From positions 42,231 to 106,230 of the forward strand of contig NZ_BLAE01000038.1 of the NCBI RefSeq assembly GCF_009687865.1: a DNA stretch of 64,000 nucleotides, written 5' to 3'. Below, in pieces: positions 42,245 through 50,669 of the stretch. Position 1 is the first letter of the stretch. Every line of letters starts with the position of its first letter. The stretch comes from Acrocarpospora macrocephala (GTDB lineage Bacteria; Actinomycetota; Actinomycetes; Streptosporangiales; Streptosporangiaceae). Below the pieces are notes generated by a model. The model was not told where the DNA came from. It was given only the letters and a program-made list of their open reading frames with translations, and searched no databases. The translations under genes and the position numbers were made by a program.

Positions 42245-43068
42245 AGATCGCGGCCGCGCCGATTTCCTGGGGTGTTTGCGAGGTCCCCGGGTGGGGTCAC
42301 CAGCTTGACCCCGATCGGGTGCTCGCCGAGATGCGCGCCCTTGGTCTCGCCGCCACCGAACTTGGCCCCGACGGCTTCCTATCACCCGATATCCTGAAAA
42401 ATCACGATATGAGGGCTATTGGGGGGTTCGTCCCTGTGGTTTTGCATCAACCCGGGCATGACCCTCTCCCGGGGCTGAAGGATCTCATCGAGAGCTTCGC
42501 GGAGGAGACGGTCGTGGTCCTCGCCGCTGTCACCGGCGCGGACGGGTACGACACCAGACCCACCCTCGACGCCGATGGCTGGCGTACCTTGCTCGGCAAC
42601 CTGGACCGGATCACCGCCGAACTCCCGCGCCAGGTCACCCTGCACCCGCACGTCGGCACGATGGTGGAAAACGCCGCCGAAGTCCGCCGCGTCCTCGACG
42701 GGTGCGGCATCAAACTCTGCCTCGACACCGGCCACCTCCTCATCGGCGGCACCGACCCCCTGGACCTGGCCCTCCGCGAACCCCACCGAATCGCCCACGC
42801 CCACCTCAAAGACGTGAACGCCACCCTCGCCGCCCAGGTCCAAACAGGCGCCCTCAGCTACACCGAAGCCGTAAAAATCGGGATATATCGCCCACTAGGC
42901 GAGGGCGACGTAGACATCGCCGGCATCATCGCCAGCCTCACCAAATCCTCCTACGACGGCTGGTACGTCATGGAACAGGACGTCATCCTCACCACCACCC
43001 CACCCCCAGGCGAAGGCCCAATCACCAACGTCCGCACCAGCCTCGACTACCTCCAAGCCCTGTCATGA
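42241..43068 (+). CDS. iolE: myo-inosose-2 dehydratase (TIM-barrel, IolE type)
   Basis: 275 residues. It opens 'APISWGVCEVPGWGHQLDPD', the hallmark N-terminus of IolE in the xylose-isomerase-like TIM-barrel superfamily. Later 'LHPHVGTMVEN', 'LCLDTGHLLIGG', 'HAHLKDV' and 'GWYVMEQDV' hold the expected metal and base residues (His, Asp, His, Glu). The family removes water from 2-keto-myo-inositol to give the cyclic trione precursor used by IolD. It is coupled to iolG by ATGA and, at its own end, to a repeat ORF by ATGA (43065-43068). The second half is markedly more C-rich on the coding strand than the first. Confidence 0.93.
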   Translation: MKIAAAPISWGVCEVPGWGHQLDPDRVLAEMRALGLAATELGPDGFLSPDILKNHDMRAIGGFVPVVLHQPGHDPLPGLKDLIESFAEETVVVLAAVTGADGYDTRPTLDADGWRTLLGNLDRITAELPRQVTLHPHVGTMVENAAEVRRVLDGCGIKLCLDTGHLLIGGTDPLDLALREPHRIAHAHLKDVNATLAAQVQTGALSYTEAVKIGIYRPLGEGDVDIAGIIASLTKSSYDGWYVMEQDVILTTTPPPGEGPITNVRTSLDYLQALS

Positions 43069-43358
43069 CCGACATATCCGCCATCACCCGGGTCGCTACG
43101 GACGCTCTCCAGCCTTGGGCACCGAGGCCGTCATCGTCCGCACAGCTTCCACTGCCTGCGGGCCCTGCCATGACCGACATATCCGCCATCGGCCGCGTTG
43201 GTGTGGACGCGCCTCCAGCCTTGCGCGCCGCAGCTGTCATCGTTCGCGTCGCTCGGCAGATGGAACCTGTCATGACCGATAAATCGGAAATCTTCCCGGT
43301 TCGCGGTGCAGGGTCGACCATCTGTGTCAGCCCGAATTCCCCGCGGAGCAGGCCGTGA
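43065..43358 (+). CDS. repeat-built spacer ORF between iolE and iolC (degenerate copies of the iolC start)
   Basis: A 97-codon ORF made of three units that each restart with ATGACCGA: 43065, 43170 and 43272, spaced 105 and 102 bases. The units read MTDISAITRVATDA, MTDISAIGRVGVDA and MTDKSEIFPV, clearly related to the true iolC start MTEVLTMGRVGVDV. The ORF overlaps the iolE stop by ATGA, and its own stop overlaps the iolC GTG start by GTGA, so ribosomes could pass through it from iolE to iolC. It has no recognisable domain. It may be translated only as a by-product of coupling, or be non-functional duplicated DNA. Being open throughout is seen; translation is inference. Confidence 0.45.
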   Translation: MTDISAITRVATDALQPWAPRPSSSAQLPLPAGPAMTDISAIGRVGVDAPPALRAAAVIVRVARQMEPVMTDKSEIFPVRGAGSTICVSPNSPRSRP

Positions 43359-44299
43359 CCGAAGTGCTGACCATGGGTCGAGTCGGGGTGGACGTCTATC
43401 CACTTCAGGTGGGCGTTTCCCTGCGTCACGTCGAGACGTTCGGGAAATACCTGGGCGGAAGTCCCACCAATGTGGCCGTGGCCGCCGCGCGGCTGGGGCG
43501 GTCGAGTGCGGTGATCACCAGGACCGGCGCGGACCCGTTCGGCGAGTTCATCCACGACGCGCTTCGCGAATACGGCGTGGACGACCGGCACGTCACCCCG
43601 GTCGCCCACCTGCCGACCCCGGTGACCTTCTGCGAGATCCACCCGCCCGACCATTTCCCGCTCTACTTCTACCGATTCCCCAAAGCCCCCGACCTAGAGA
43701 TCCACCCACACGAACTGGACCTCGCGGAGATCGCCTCGGCTGACCTGTTCTGGACCACCATGACCGGGTTGTCCCAGCAGCCATCCCTCGACGCGCACTA
43801 TGCCGCCTGGAACGCCCGAGGTCGCCGAACCCACACCGTCCTCGACCTGGACTACCGCCCGATGTTCTGGAGCGGCCGCAAAGACGCCCAAGAACGGGTG
43901 AAGGACGCGCTCCGGCACGTGACCGTCGCCGTCGGCAATCTCGACGAGGTAGAGGTGGCGACCGGCACGCGGGAGCCGTACCAGGCGGGGGTGGCGCTGC
44001 TGGCGGCGGGGGTGACGCTCGCGGTGGTCAAGCAGGGCGGCGGTGGGGTGCTGGGGATGACCGCGGACGAGGTGGTCGAGGTGCCGCCGGTGCCGGTCGA
44101 GGTCGTCAACGGGCTGGGCGCGGGCGACGCGTTCGGCGGCGCGCTCTGCCATGGGCTTCTCTCGGGCTGGCCCCTGGCCAGAACCCTCCGGTACGCGAAC
44201 GCGGCCGGATCCATCGTGGCCGGCCGGCTCGCGTGCGCTCCCGCCATGCCGACCGTCGCGGAAATCGAGCACGCCCTCGGAGAGGCCTCACATGCGTGA
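43355..44299 (+). CDS. iolC: 5-dehydro-2-deoxygluconokinase (PfkB family)
   Basis: 314 residues from GTG 43355, with GGAG about 10 bases upstream; ATG 43373 is a possible later start. PfkB-family features: 'GRVGVDVYPLQVGVSL', 'GKYLGGSPTNVAVAAARLG' (the N-terminal sugar-kinase GG motif) and 'VNGLGAGDAFGGALCHGLL' (signature 2 with the catalytic Asp). IolC phosphorylates 2-deoxy-5-keto-D-gluconate at C6 before aldol cleavage. It overlaps the next gene by eight bases. The 5' end has been duplicated three times in the DNA just upstream. Confidence 0.92.
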   Translation: MTEVLTMGRVGVDVYPLQVGVSLRHVETFGKYLGGSPTNVAVAAARLGRSSAVITRTGADPFGEFIHDALREYGVDDRHVTPVAHLPTPVTFCEIHPPDHFPLYFYRFPKAPDLEIHPHELDLAEIASADLFWTTMTGLSQQPSLDAHYAAWNARGRRTHTVLDLDYRPMFWSGRKDAQERVKDALRHVTVAVGNLDEVEVATGTREPYQAGVALLAAGVTLAVVKQGGGGVLGMTADEVVEVPPVPVEVVNGLGAGDAFGGALCHGLLSGWPLARTLRYANAAGSIVAGRLACAPAMPTVAEIEHALGEASHA

Positions 44300-45173
44300 T
44301 CAGGACTACCGCGACCTGCTGGAACTGCGCGCCTGGCAGCCCCAGCGGGTGGCGGAGGCGGCGTCCGCCCGGCGGCGGCGTCCGTTGCGAGCCACCGGGC
44401 GGCAGTTGCTGATCATCGCGGCCGACCATCCGGCGCGGGGGATGATCGGGGTCGGAGCACGTCCGACCGCGATGGCGAATCGGGTGGAACTGCTCGATCG
44501 GCTGGCGACCGCGCTGTCCCGGCCCGGCGTGGACGGAGTGCTCGGCACGCCCGATGTGCTGGAGGACCTGCTGCTGCTCGGGCTGCTGAACGACAAGATC
44601 GTCATTGGGTCGATGAACCGCGGCGGGCTGCAGGGCACCGCGTTCGAGTTCGATGACCGGTTCACGGCATATACGCCCCAGGCGATCGCGGGGATGGGTT
44701 TCGACGGCGGGAAGATGCTCTGCCGGATCGGGGTCGACGATCGGGCGACCGCCGACACGCTGGCCAACTGCGCGCAGGCGGTCACCGAACTGGCGGAACG
44801 CGGACTGATGGCGATGGTCGAGCCGTTCTGGTCCCAGCTGGTGGACGGCGTGGTGAAGCACGATCTATCGCCAGAAGGGATGATCCGGGCGATCTCCGTG
44901 GGCCAGGCACTCGGGGCCACCTCTGCGCGAACCTGGCTGAAAGTCCCGGTGGTGCCGCATATGGAGCAGATCATGACAGCCACCACCCTGCCGACGCTGC
45001 TGCTCGGCGGGGATCCCGTGCACGCGCCCGACGAGGTGTACGCGTCCTGGAGCAAGGCGTTGCGATTGCCGCAGGTACGCGGGCTCGTCGTCGGACGCGC
45101 CCTGCTCTACCCGCCCGATGACGACGTGACCGCCGCCGTCGACACGGCCGTGGGCCTGCTGGAGGAGACGTGA
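44292..45173 (+). CDS. class I aldolase, Cgl0159-type (beta/alpha)8 protein, probable deoxy-ketogluconate-6-phosphate aldolase
   Basis: 293 residues from ATG 44292, overlapping iolC. It has the features of the Cgl0159 family found in corynebacterial and streptomycete inositol clusters: 'LLIIAADHPARGMIGVGA', 'GVLGTPDVLEDLLLLG', 'SMNRGGLQGTAFEFDDRFTAY', 'MVEPFW' and 'WLKVPVV' with a barrel-internal Lys. The family belongs to the DhnA/DeoC-like class I aldolases. In the position of iolJ it should split 2-deoxy-5-keto-D-gluconate-6-phosphate to dihydroxyacetone phosphate and malonic semialdehyde. That role is inferred from context. Its TGA overlaps the iolB GTG. Confidence 0.85.
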   Translation: MRDQDYRDLLELRAWQPQRVAEAASARRRRPLRATGRQLLIIAADHPARGMIGVGARPTAMANRVELLDRLATALSRPGVDGVLGTPDVLEDLLLLGLLNDKIVIGSMNRGGLQGTAFEFDDRFTAYTPQAIAGMGFDGGKMLCRIGVDDRATADTLANCAQAVTELAERGLMAMVEPFWSQLVDGVVKHDLSPEGMIRAISVGQALGATSARTWLKVPVVPHMEQIMTATTLPTLLLGGDPVHAPDEVYASWSKALRLPQVRGLVVGRALLYPPDDDVTAAVDTAVGLLEET

Positions 45174-45982
45174 CCTATATTCCGTTCGGTACGGCCGGCG
45201 CGGGCCCCTGGGCGGTGGAGATCACACCGGAATCCGCCGGTTGGACCTACTGCGGCCTGCGGATCGCCGACGGTCCCGTGGAGTTCGAGACCGGCGACCA
45301 GGAGATGCTGGTCCTTCCGCTTTCGGGGTCGTTCGACGTGGTCGCGGACGGGGTGAACATCTCGCTGCACGGTCGGGAGTCGGTGTTCGCCGCGGTGAGC
45401 GACTTCGTGTACCTGCCGATCGGGACCAGCGTCACGATCACCGGGCAGGGGCGGGTCGCGTTGCCGTCCGCGCGCGCGACCCGGCGTCTCCCGGTCCGGT
45501 ACGGCCCCGCCGCGGACGTTCCCGTCGAAGTGCGCGGAGCGGGTCAGGCCAGCCGGCAGGTGAACAATTTCTGCGCGCCCGGCGCGTTCGACTGTGATCG
45601 GCTGGTGGCCGTGGAGGTGCTGACGCCGGAGGGCAACTGGTCGTCGTACCCGCCGCACAAACACGATGAGCTGTCCGAGTGCGAGGCGGTTCTGGAGGAG
45701 ATCTACTACTTCGAGGGCGGGCCCGGGTATCAGCGGGTGTACGGCACGCATGAGGTGCTGGCCGAGGTTTCGTCCGGGGATGTGGTGCTTGTCCCGCATG
45801 GGTATCACGGGCCATCGATGGCCGCGCCCGGGTATGACCTGTATTACCTGAATGTGCTTGCCGGTCCCGCTGACGAGAGGTCCATGGCGTTCTGTGATGA
45901 TCCGCGGCATGCGTGGATCCGGGCGTCGTGGGCCGATCAGGCGGTCGACCCGCGGGTACCGATGACGAAGGCGGCTCGATGA
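45170..45982 (+). CDS. iolB: 5-deoxy-glucuronate isomerase
   Basis: 270 residues from GTG 45170, coupled to the aldolase gene by GTGA. IolB features include 'GWTYCGLRIADGP', 'SVFAAVSDFVYLP', 'NWSSYPPHKHDE', 'EEIYYFEGGPGYQRVYG' and 'VLVPHGYHGPSMAAPGYDLYYLNVLAG'. The PPHKHDE and HGYH histidines are the cupin metal ligands. The enzyme converts 5-deoxy-D-glucuronate to 2-deoxy-5-keto-D-gluconate, the substrate of IolC. The stop overlaps the iolD start by ATGA. Length and motifs are normal. Confidence 0.95.
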   Translation: MTYIPFGTAGAGPWAVEITPESAGWTYCGLRIADGPVEFETGDQEMLVLPLSGSFDVVADGVNISLHGRESVFAAVSDFVYLPIGTSVTITGQGRVALPSARATRRLPVRYGPAADVPVEVRGAGQASRQVNNFCAPGAFDCDRLVAVEVLTPEGNWSSYPPHKHDELSECEAVLEEIYYFEGGPGYQRVYGTHEVLAEVSSGDVVLVPHGYHGPSMAAPGYDLYYLNVLAGPADERSMAFCDDPRHAWIRASWADQAVDPRVPMTKAAR

Positions 45983-47781
45983 GACTCACCGTGGCGCAGG
46001 CGCTCCTGCGATTCCTGGCGAACCAGTGGTCCGAACGCGATGGCGTGGAACGTCGGCTGATCTCGGGCGTTTTCGGAATTTTCGGGCATGGGAATGTGGC
46101 GGGGATCGGGCAGGCGCTGGCTGAGCGGGGGGCGGGGATCGGCGACGCGTTGCCGTACTATCTGGCCAGGAACGAGCAGGCCATGGTGCACACGGCGGTG
46201 GGGTACGCGCGGACGTTGGATCGGCTGTCCACGTTCGCGTGCACGACGTCGATCGGGCCTGGGGCGACCAACCTGGTCACGGGCGCGGCGCTGGCGACGA
46301 TCAATCGGATTCCCGTGCTGCTGCTGCCCGGCGATGTCTTCGCGACCAGGGTCGCCAATCCGGTGCTGCAGGAGCTGGAGGATCCACGGTCCTTTGACGT
46401 TAGCGTCAACGATGCGCTGCGGCCGGTTTCTCGGTTCTTCGATCGCATCAATCGGCCGGAGCAGCTGCCGTCGGCGCTGCTGGCGGCGATGCGGGTGCTC
46501 ACCGATCCGGCCGAGACCGGCGCGGTCACGCTGGCGCTGCCGCAGGACGTGCAAGCCGAGGCGTGGGACTGGCCGGAGGAGCTGTTCGCCCGGCGTGTCT
46601 GGCATGTCGCCCGGCCCGTGCCGGAACCGGCCGCGCTGGAACGGGCCCGCACCCTGCTCAGGAGCTCGCGCCGCCCGCTCATCGTCGCCGGTGGCGGGGT
46701 CATCTACAGCGGCGCGTGCGCCGAACTCGCCGAATTCGCGGAGGAGTACGGCGTTCCGGTCGCCGAAACCCAGGCGGGCAAAGGGTCCCTGCGCCACGAC
46801 CATCCGTGCAACGTCGGCGCGATCGGACACACCGGAACCGCCGTCGCCAACGCGCTCGCCCGCAAAGCCGACCTGGTCATCGGCATCGGCACCCGCTACA
46901 GCGACTTCACCACCGCCTCCCGTACGCTCTTCGGCCAGGCCAGGTTCCTGAACGTGAACGTGGCCGCCTTCGACGCCGCCAAACACGCGGGCACCATGCT
47001 GGTGGCGGACGCGCGTGAGGCGTTGCGGGTGCTTGGGCCGGATGGCTGGCGTGCCGGGTGGACGTTCGAGCGGCCGGAGCGCGCCGTGCTGGAAGGGTTC
47101 ACGCAGGCCGTCGTGCTGGACGCGGTCAACGACGCGGTGGGGGAGGACGGCGTCGTCGTCAACGCGGCCGGATCGATGCCCGGCGACCTGCATCGGGCCT
47201 GGCGGGCGGCCGGGCCGCACTCCTATCACGTCGAGTACGGCTACTCGTGCATGGGCTACGAGATCGCGGGCGGTCTCGGGGTGAAGCTCGCCGCGCCGGA
47301 GCGCGAGGTGTTCGTGCTGGTGGGGGATGGGTCGTACCTGATGATGGCGCAGGAGATCGCCACCGCCGTGCAGGAAGGCGTCAAGCTCATCGTGGTGCTC
47401 GTCGACAACCATGGGTTCGCCTCGATCGGGGGGCTTTCGGAGGCGGTGGGGGCTCGGCGGCTTGGCACCGCGTATCGAGCTCGCGGGGCTTCTGGGGGGC
47501 TGGACGGGGAGTTGCTTCCGGTGGATCTCGCCGCGAACGCCGCCAGTCTGGGGGCGGACGTGTTGCGCGCCGGAGATCGCGCCGAGCTCGTTTCCGCGCT
47601 GGTCAAGGCGCGGGAGGCGATGCGGACTACCGTTGTGTACGTCCGGCCGGAGACCGGGTCCGGCGTTGGAGCGAGCGCGTGGTGGGATGTGCCGGTCGCC
47701 GAGGTCGCCGAGAATCCAGAGGCTCGCGAGGCCAGAGTCCGATACGAGGAGGCCAAGCGGGAGCAGCGGATCTATCTCTGA
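45979..47781 (+). CDS. iolD: 3D-(3,5/4)-trihydroxycyclohexane-1,2-dione hydrolase (ThDP enzyme)
   Basis: 600 residues, slightly short of typical IolD (about 620-640). Starts at ATG 45979, coupled to iolB by ATGA. Three-domain thiamine-diphosphate fold: an N-terminal Pyr domain with 'IFGHGNVAGIG' and 'ARNEQAMVHTAVGYAR' (the activating Glu), a central domain, and a C-terminal PP domain with GDGSYLMMAQEI ending in 'VDNHG', the GDG...N ThDP-Mg motif. It hydrolyses the cyclic dione to 5-deoxy-glucuronate, the ring-opening step between IolE and IolB. It is the last gene of the operon. The 3' end has two degenerate copies directly downstream. Confidence 0.95.
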   Translation: MRLTVAQALLRFLANQWSERDGVERRLISGVFGIFGHGNVAGIGQALAERGAGIGDALPYYLARNEQAMVHTAVGYARTLDRLSTFACTTSIGPGATNLVTGAALATINRIPVLLLPGDVFATRVANPVLQELEDPRSFDVSVNDALRPVSRFFDRINRPEQLPSALLAAMRVLTDPAETGAVTLALPQDVQAEAWDWPEELFARRVWHVARPVPEPAALERARTLLRSSRRPLIVAGGGVIYSGACAELAEFAEEYGVPVAETQAGKGSLRHDHPCNVGAIGHTGTAVANALARKADLVIGIGTRYSDFTTASRTLFGQARFLNVNVAAFDAAKHAGTMLVADAREALRVLGPDGWRAGWTFERPERAVLEGFTQAVVLDAVNDAVGEDGVVVNAAGSMPGDLHRAWRAAGPHSYHVEYGYSCMGYEIAGGLGVKLAAPEREVFVLVGDGSYLMMAQEIATAVQEGVKLIVVLVDNHGFASIGGLSEAVGARRLGTAYRARGASGGLDGELLPVDLAANAASLGADVLRAGDRAELVSALVKAREAMRTTVVYVRPETGSGVGASAWWDVPVAEVAENPEAREARVRYEEAKREQRIYL

Positions 47782-47925
47782 ATCCAGGCTGTGGCCTCGG
47801 CCAGAGGGGGACGAAGCGGAGCAGCTGGACGTATCTGTGAATCTCGGCTTCGGCCCGAGGAGGCCACTCGCGAGCCGCTGGATTACCCCTGAATCCGGGC
47901 TTCGGCCTCGGCCCAGTCGCCGCCT
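47755..47925. repeat. three related copies of the iolD / rhaB 3'-end sequence
   Basis: Three similar 40-50 base segments share a core TGAATC[C]-GGCTTCGGCC-like sequence with TGA at 47779, 47838 and 47890. The first is the iolD stop region, the second is non-coding, and the third is the 3' end of the convergent rhaB gene. So the ends of two unrelated genes share sequence. Confidence 0.8.
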
Positions 47926-49517
47926 TGCGGTTGGTAGTGCTTCAGGTCCTGGGTTGCCGCGACCAGTGCGCGCATCTCGGGCAGTCCGCCGATCTCGCCT
48001 GCCGCTCGTGCTTGCACGAGAACGTTGCCAAGTGCGGTGGCCTCGGTCGGACCCGCCACTACGGGCAGGCCGCATGCGTTCGCGGTCAGCTGGCACAACA
48101 ACGTGTTCCGGCTTCCGCCGCCGACCAGGTGGATCACGTTCACCCGGTGCCCGGACAGCGCGATCGCCTGGCGTATGGCCATTCGGTGTCCGAGGGCCAG
48201 GCTTTCCAGGACGCATCTCACGAAGCCCGGCAGATCCCCGGGCGCTTCCTGGCCGGTACGGCGGCATTCCGCCGCGATCCGGGCAGGCATATCGCCCGGC
48301 GGGAGAAATATCGGCATATCGGGGTTGACGATCGCGGCGAACGGGCGGGCCTGGGCGGCTGCGGCGAGCAGGGGGCCGAGCTCTGGGTTACCCCACGTCC
48401 GCAACGACTCCTGCAGCAGCCACAATCCCATGACATTCCGCAGATATCGAACAGTCCCGTCAATCCCGGCTTCGTTCGTGAATCCGGCCTCCCGGCTTTC
48501 GTCCGTGAGGACGGGCGCAGGCAACTCCACCCCGGCCAGCGACCACGTGCCGCACGAAATATACGCAAAATCCGGATCTGTCGCAGGCACGGCGACCACA
48601 GCCGACGCGGTGTCATGCGAAGCCACCGCCGTCACTTTCCCCATCCAGCCGATCTCCTCGGCCACCTCTGCCCTCAGCCTGCCGGTCCAGCCGGTCTGCT
48701 CGGCCGTCAGTCTGCCGGTCCAACCGGTCGGCTGACCCACTTCGGCCCCTCGCATTTCGGCCCCGCTGGTGTGCTCGGCCGTCGGTCTGCCGGTCCAATT
48801 GGTCGGCTGTTCCGTTTCGGCCCACAGCTTTCCGGTCCAACTGGTCTGCTTGGCCGCATCGGTCCGCGCCCCGCCGATTCCGGTCTGTTCCGGCAAATCC
48901 CGGCCGAACTCTGCTGGGTTGCCGGGTAGCCGCAGAGGCGGAAAGAGCTTCGACGGCAGTCCGAGTCGGTCTATCAGTGGATATGCCCAGCTCTGGGTCC
49001 TGACGTCCAGCAGTCCGGTTGTGGACGCGTTGGTGAGTTCGGCGCCGATCTCACCTGTCAGCCAATAGCTCAGCAGATCCGGGATGAGGAGCATCGTCTC
49101 CGCGTCCTCCAACTGATCCGCCAGCAGCTGGTAGACCGTGTTGAACGGCAGGAACTGCAATCCGGATATGTCGTACATATCCGCTGATGTGATCTCGGCG
49201 AGTACCCGCTCTCGCACGCCGTTGGTCCGGGCGTCCCGATAGTGCACGGGGTTCCCGATCAAGGCTCCCCGGGCGTCGATCAGTCCGTAGTCGATGGCCC
49301 AAGAGTCGATTCCGATCGAAGCCGTTGGCCCGGCGGCGCGCAGGCCGTACAAGATTTCGCGGTAAAGGCCGAGGATGTCCCAGTGCAGCGTGCCGTGTAC
49401 CCGCACCGGGCCGTTCGCGAATCTATGGATTTCGGTCAGGCTCAGGCCGTTGTCGAGATCGCCGGCCATCACCCGCCCGCTGGAGGCGCCCAGGTCGACC
49501 GCCGCGAACCTGCTCAC
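47883..49517 (-). CDS. rhaB: L-rhamnulokinase with internal repeat insertion
   Basis: 544 residues from GTG 49517, against about 480-490 for normal rhamnulokinases. The start overlaps the stop of the upstream LacI gene (GTGA). FGGY-kinase features: 'AAVDLGASSGRVMAGDL' (ATP loop), 'SIGIDSWAIDYGLID', 'SHDTASAVVAVPA', 'ISCGTWSLAGVEL' and 'VIHLVGGGSRNTLLCQLTANACGLPVVAGP'. It phosphorylates L-rhamnulose at O1. Between 'LPEQTGI' and 'VTAVASHDTAS' sit about 60 extra residues made of WTGRL-x-AE units (48640-48870), apparent copies of the native LRAEVAEEIGW segment. Whether the enzyme tolerates this is unknown; the frame is kept. The long N-terminal open frame upstream of 49517 is a shadow of the LacI gene. 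Confidence 0.9.
   Translation of the reverse strand: MSRFAAVDLGASSGRVMAGDLDNGLSLTEIHRFANGPVRVHGTLHWDILGLYREILYGLRAAGPTASIGIDSWAIDYGLIDARGALIGNPVHYRDARTNGVRERVLAEITSADMYDISGLQFLPFNTVYQLLADQLEDAETMLLIPDLLSYWLTGEIGAELTNASTTGLLDVRTQSWAYPLIDRLGLPSKLFPPLRLPGNPAEFGRDLPEQTGIGGARTDAAKQTSWTGKLWAETEQPTNWTGRPTAEHTSGAEMRGAEVGQPTGWTGRLTAEQTGWTGRLRAEVAEEIGWMGKVTAVASHDTASAVVAVPATDPDFAYISCGTWSLAGVELPAPVLTDESREAGFTNEAGIDGTVRYLRNVMGLWLLQESLRTWGNPELGPLLAAAAQARPFAAIVNPDMPIFLPPGDMPARIAAECRRTGQEAPGDLPGFVRCVLESLALGHRMAIRQAIALSGHRVNVIHLVGGGSRNTLLCQLTANACGLPVVAGPTEATALGNVLVQARAAGEIGGLPEMRALVAATQDLKHYQPQGGDWAEAEARIQG
48640..48870 (-). repeat. in-frame irregular repeats inside rhaB
   Basis: At least four related units share the core CCGGTCCA (plus strand) at 48682, 48715, 48790 and 48832. 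They are spaced 33, 75 and 42 bases, all multiples of three. They encode TGWTGRLxAE-like segments. Confidence 0.85.
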
Positions 49518-50506
49518 CGGGTGGACTCCCGGATCACCAGCTCCGGCTGGAACATGATCTGCTGGTGAGCATGCGTGTCTGGATGATCGCATTCGTCCAG
49601 CAGGAGTTCGGTCGCCACCCGCCCCAGCTGATGCGTCGGCTGCCGGATCGAGGTCAGCGACACGGCCGACGCCGCCGCGAAATCGATGTCGTCGTACCCG
49701 ATCAGCGCCACGTCGTCCGGCACCCGGATCCCCGCGTGCGTCAGCCCGCGCAACATGCCGAGCGCGAGTAAATCGTTCGCACAGAAGATCGCGTCCGGCA
49801 GGTCCCCCTCCGCGATCATCTTGGCCGCCGCCTGCTGACCCGCGCGGGGCGTCATCGCGGCCATCTCGATCACCCGCAGTTCCGCCCCGCCCAGGGCGCG
49901 CTCGGCTCCGGCCCGGCGGTCGATGCACTGGCGGATGGTGAGCGGGCCGGTGACGTACGCGATCGAGGTCGCGCCGCCGGAGCGCAGGTGGGTGACGGCG
50001 GTCGTGCCGCCGGCGATGTCGTTGACCGCGACCGAGCACTGGTCGGGGCGATGCGCGGGATGGTCGACCAGGACGACCATGATGCCGCGTTCGCGCAGCC
50101 GGTCCAGCCGGGTCGGATCCTCGTCCGACGGGGTGATCAGCACGCCGCGCACCCGCTGCTCGGCCAGCACGAGCAGGTTGCGCTCCTCCTTGGTCCGCGA
50201 TCCCGCCGAATTGCTGAGAATCACCGCGTAACCGAGATCGCTGGCCACCTCCTCGACCCCCGCCGTGACGTCGGTGAAGAACGGGTTGCCGATGTCGATC
50301 ACGGACAGGCCGATGGTCTTGCTGTGTCCGGCCCGCAGGGTCGCCGCGGAGCCGTGCCGGACGAATCCGAGTTCCCGCACCGCCGCTTCGACCTTCGCCC
50401 GGGTCGCCGCCGACACCTTCTCCGGCCGGTTGAGCACGTTCGAGACCGTGCCCGGCGACACGCCTGCGTGCTCGGCGACGTCCCTGATGCCCACGGGGCT
50501 ATGCAT
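49514..50506 (-). CDS. LacI-family transcriptional regulator of rhamnose genes
   Basis: 330 residues. The N-terminal helix-turn-helix is VGIRDVAEHAGVSPGTVSNV (residues 5-24), followed by the hinge 'AATLRAGHSKTIGLSVID'. A periplasmic-binding-like sensor domain follows ('DDVALIGYDDIDFAAASAVSLTSIRQP'). It sits between the rhamnulokinase gene, with which it is coupled, and the divergent rhamnose ABC importer operon. It should bind AACGTT-centred operators in the 50507-50669 gap and release on a rhamnose-pathway ligand. The ligand is inferred from neighbours. Confidence 0.9.
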   Translation of the reverse strand: MHSPVGIRDVAEHAGVSPGTVSNVLNRPEKVSAATRAKVEAAVRELGFVRHGSAATLRAGHSKTIGLSVIDIGNPFFTDVTAGVEEVASDLGYAVILSNSAGSRTKEERNLLVLAEQRVRGVLITPSDEDPTRLDRLRERGIMVVLVDHPAHRPDQCSVAVNDIAGGTTAVTHLRSGGATSIAYVTGPLTIRQCIDRRAGAERALGGAELRVIEMAAMTPRAGQQAAAKMIAEGDLPDAIFCANDLLALGMLRGLTHAGIRVPDDVALIGYDDIDFAAASAVSLTSIRQPTHQLGRVATELLLDECDHPDTHAHQQIMFQPELVIRESTR

Positions 50507-50598
50507 AAGGCTTGATTAAAACGTAACAACGGTCCTGCAGGCAAGAACAGCCCCTGGTCGGCTGGGCCTGTCGCGAGAAATCGCACCTTAACCGGCTA

Positions 50599-50652
50599 TT
50601 GACGGTCCGGAAACACTGACCTACTCTCCTCCACAACTTTGAAACGTTTTTC
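50599..50652 (+). promoter_or_regulatory. promoter and LacI-type operator of the rhaTPQSMI operon
   Basis: TTGACG (50599-50604), a 17-base spacer and TACTCT (50622-50627). The sequence TTTGAAACGTTTTTC follows at 50638-50652, centred on AAACGTTT (50642-50649), a typical LacI-family operator core placed at the expected transcript start. A weaker AACGT-containing site lies near 50514-50530, next to the divergent LacI gene. GGGAGG precedes ATG 50670. Confidence 0.78.
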
Positions 50653-50669
50653 TAAGTCGGGAGGGGCTC

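Noticed and set aside
49518..50039. Long N-terminal extension of rhamnulokinase
   Set aside because: It reads the LacI gene in another frame and is Arg/Gly-rich; the kinase fold begins at the GTG overlapping the LacI stop.
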